This document shows positions 61,491-64,000 of a stretch of DNA of 64,000 nt, piece by piece. Position numbers and translations under genes: made by a program. Every line of letters starts with the position of its first letter. The stretch's first letter is position 1. Source of the DNA: Paramecium tetraurelia (lineage: Eukaryota; Ciliophora; Oligohymenophorea; Peniculida; Parameciidae); contig NW_001799177.1 of assembly GCF_000165425.1 (NCBI RefSeq), positions 634,347 to 698,346 of the forward strand, in the 5' to 3' direction. The notes beneath the pieces were generated by a model, which saw nothing but the letters and a program-made list of their open reading frames with translations, did not search any database and was not told the origin of the DNA.

Positions 61491-64000
61491 TCAGGATTCA
61501 CTTTGGCCATTGAATTCGTCTTCATCATTATTTTAATCTTCAATTTATAAAGCTCTTCTAAAAGGGAAAAAAATAGTTTCCTTGTCATCTAAGCATCTTT
61601 TTACGAACTTCTCCAAAGCGTTACAATCATTAGGATGTTTATTCTTAATATAAATAATATAGTAGAGCATATGGTAGACACTATGTTCTAAATATATATG
61701 ATAATGCCAGCCTTTTGATCCACTAAAAATAAAGAGGATATAATACTTTGTATCAATATCATTCTTATCAATACTACAAACAAAACATTTGCCTTCAATT
61801 TCTTTCACTAAGGCTTATCTCTCATCTCTCAATTCACCAAATGTATCTAAAATAATACCAAAGATTATTTAAATGAACAAAATGTTGAATATTATGAAAA
61901 ATGAGAAGTCAAAAAAGTATCTTCCCCAATATAATGTAGGATCTTCATAAGGTTCAGGATATGTTTTCATTGAATCACCTAAACCACTACGAAGACCAAA
62001 ATTGATTGTGGATGTAACGGCTAAAATAAATGTTTATCCATAAACACCATCTTCATCATTGAACATCCAGTCAAAGTCTGAAAATGCAATTATGGCATAA
62101 ATTAGTAATCCAATAAACCCAAGAAAAGAGAATATGGCTAGATTTCTTCCATTCGATGTAATTGATTTTATAATATTCTAAAGATCCTCTGACCTCTTAA
62201 TAATATCTAACAACAGTACTGCATAGATGTATGGATTAAAAAATGCATAAACTGTTAGTCCAAACATCCAAATCTATAATATTAAATTATGTTTACATTG
62301 TAAAAATTATCAAAGTCAAAAAATATAACAAGAATAAGCTTTTTGAAAGTGCTTTCGCTGACTTTTTATCCTTAAAATTCCTATTCAAAGTATCCAACAA
62401 TACTATAATATTTCATTGTCAACCAAGCTATTGAAAATCCAGCTTCCTTTTTTAAGATCTGAACTCTTTTAGCATTAGTTTCACCTCTATTATATGTAAT
62501 TGATATTGGATATCTTTCTATAGCACAGAAAAATACAATAATTAGATTTAATACTAATTAAATAATGGTGATAATCTAAATTATTAGATAATGATTACAT
62601 TATTAAGATAACTTACAAAGTTCTGTCCAGGTACTTTTGTTTCTGACTCAGGAGCTTCTTAACTGGATCCTAATTTACTATTGACAACTATGTCATGCAT
62701 AAAGATCAAGAGAATTACTATAACCAAACAGAGTATGAAAGATACATCTTTTAACAATCTCCAATAGACTGCTCCAAAATGCATTATAAAGCTATTGTTA
62801 ATTTATTAAGAATGTCTCATTTAAACCTGATAAAAGTCAGCTTAATCAATTAATCCTTACATTCTATCTTCATCTGTATCCCTTTTGATCTCATAAATTA
62901 TATGCTATTTAATATTGGGAGTAACAAAATTGCAAATAAAGGGTTTTTAAAAGAAAACCTTTTGAAGTTCAGATTATTCATTTTGAATTTCAATTCTACC
63001 AGTAAATTATCTATAGAATTTAAAAAACTATTGTTTTCTAGTAAACTTAAAATTTTCATCATTTGAGATATCTTCAAAAATTTGTTTAAATTCATTTTGT
63101 TAGGGTTATCTTAATTGGTTACTTAATAGAGCACTTTGTTCTTCTTTATCATGATTTTAATTTTTAACGAAGATTGGTACTACCTTTTAAGAAGAGGCAG
63201 TATTTTTTCTTTGTAAATCATCGTATAAGGGATCACTTAAATCAATCAAATCATCCTATTCATCTTAATCTTCATCGAATCTAAAAATTTCTAATTAGGA
63301 ATCTTTAGGAAAATGCTCCGATAATGTTAGACAAATAATAAAAATATTAAAACCTGTTTGCATTAGTAGGTTATCTTCATCAGTTCTTAACCCAAAATGG
63401 CATAGGTTATTGGAACAGTATTAATGCTGTCCAATTTTTGATTCATCACAAATATTATCTAGGATGATATTTCTCTATTTAGGTTTAATACGATCTTGAT
63501 ATATGGATCTCGAGATTCTCATCAGAATTGTAATGTTCACAGTTTCGAGTATAAATTTCAAACATTGTTTGTCATGTTTTCCTTGAGTTATCAACAATAA
63601 TAATTTAATAAATGATTGAAGTGTCTAATATGAGTTGTATTTTCTTTCTTGAAAATCAAGCTAATTTTTATTTAAATTTATAATAAGATCTTCTTCCTGA
63701 TTTTATGATTTTAATAAATTTTCTTTAATTATATTTCTATTCTCTTCCTACAATTATTTGAATGATAACAAATCTTCTTTCTATAAAATTTAGTTTAATA
63801 ATGTAAATAATCTCGTATTTTTGCATAACTCTTTTTTATTTTCTTCAAATCCAGTAGAGAATTCAACTAAACTCTCCAAAGCTTGTCTGTAGATTTCTTA
63901 CAGCTTATAAAATACACTCCATCCTTTTTCCAATAAATCTGCTAATAAACTGGCTACTTCATTAACAATATTAATATTGGCTTAGTATGAATCATCATCG
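61491..64000 (-). CDS. IP3-receptor-type Ca2+ release channel, C-terminal part (5' end outside window)
   Basis: Tetrameric intracellular calcium channel of the IP3R/RyR superfamily (ciliate CRC type). From the window edge, a helical region (LLADLLEKGWSVFYKLQEIY, LESLVEFSTGFEENKKEL) is followed by the six-TM channel domain. The pore region reads VTSTINFGLRSGLGDSM, then WGRYFFDFSFFIIFNILFIQ and IIFGIILDTFGELRDER, matching the IP3R S6 helix. The linker after S6 has CFVCSIDKNDIDT and later HYHIYLEHSVYHMLYY, the Cys/His finger of IP3Rs, and the chain ends FFPFRRALQIEDQ plus an acidic tail. Several mini-introns, one of 24 nt before the His part, were removed; the remaining exon edges are not all resolved. 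Confidence 0.88.

Overview
The window is nuclear DNA from a ciliate, almost certainly a Paramecium macronuclear contig. TGA is the only stop codon. TAA and TAG occur throughout otherwise conserved proteins where glutamine fits. Genes lie close together on both strands, intergenic DNA is very AT-rich, and nearly all introns are about 21-31 nt long, starting GTA and ending in AG (usually TAG). I predicted each gene by reading with TAA/TAG = Gln and splicing these mini-introns; nearly every final model gives an integral reading frame. There are no bacterial operons, CRISPR arrays, IS elements or recognisable tRNAs. A 170-base run of N (46590-46759) is an assembly gap inside a gene.

Layout. 1-1430: mostly AT-rich, with a decayed-looking gene. 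1433-8836 (minus strand): a protein kinase, an EMC10-like ER protein, a coiled-coil protein, a second kinase and the COPII subunit SEC23. 9071-13283: a tetraspanin-like protein, a small acylated protein, a ubiquitin-like/coiled-coil protein and, divergent by 8 bp, a longin R-SNARE. 13611-17750: a Lys/Glu-rich protein, a degenerate Ras-like GTPase and a mitochondrial branched-chain aminotransferase. 17849-23654 (minus): a PH-domain kinase, VPS33 and two coiled-coil proteins. 23738-31577 (plus): SPT6 with two C-terminal zinc knuckles, a PX protein and an LRR/coiled-coil protein. 31653-38271: small proteins, a GILT-type thiol reductase, a two-TM membrane protein and ribosomal protein S8e. 38402-40300: a broken coiled-coil gene and AT-rich DNA holding a GC-richer block. 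40303-50951: a 905-residue kinase, a SHIPPO/STPGR-repeat protein, a four-TM RING protein, CCZ1 (gapped), an FCP1/SCP-type phosphatase and two coiled-coil/hypothetical proteins. 51480-56021: an alveolin-like cytoskeletal protein, a TPR-like protein, an AGC kinase and an EF-hand protein. 56560-64000 (minus): a multi-TM protein with a histidine-kinase-like tail, a WD-like protein, a CK1 kinase and the 3' part of an IP3-receptor-type calcium channel that runs off the window.

The genes do not form one pathway. Two themes recur: membrane traffic (SEC23, R-SNARE, VPS33, CCZ1, PX protein, EMC10) and signalling (six Ser/Thr kinases, an EF-hand protein, a calcium-release channel). Products of cilia and cortex (SHIPPO repeats, alveolin-like protein, many coiled coils) fit a free-swimming ciliate. 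The most unusual items are SPT6 ending in zinc knuckles, a Ras-like protein whose P-loop has decayed, an R-SNARE with Asn at the ionic zero layer, a histidine-kinase-like membrane protein lacking the usual catalytic motifs, and introns ending in AAG or GAG. None is clearly a new system; each is given with its uncertainty.
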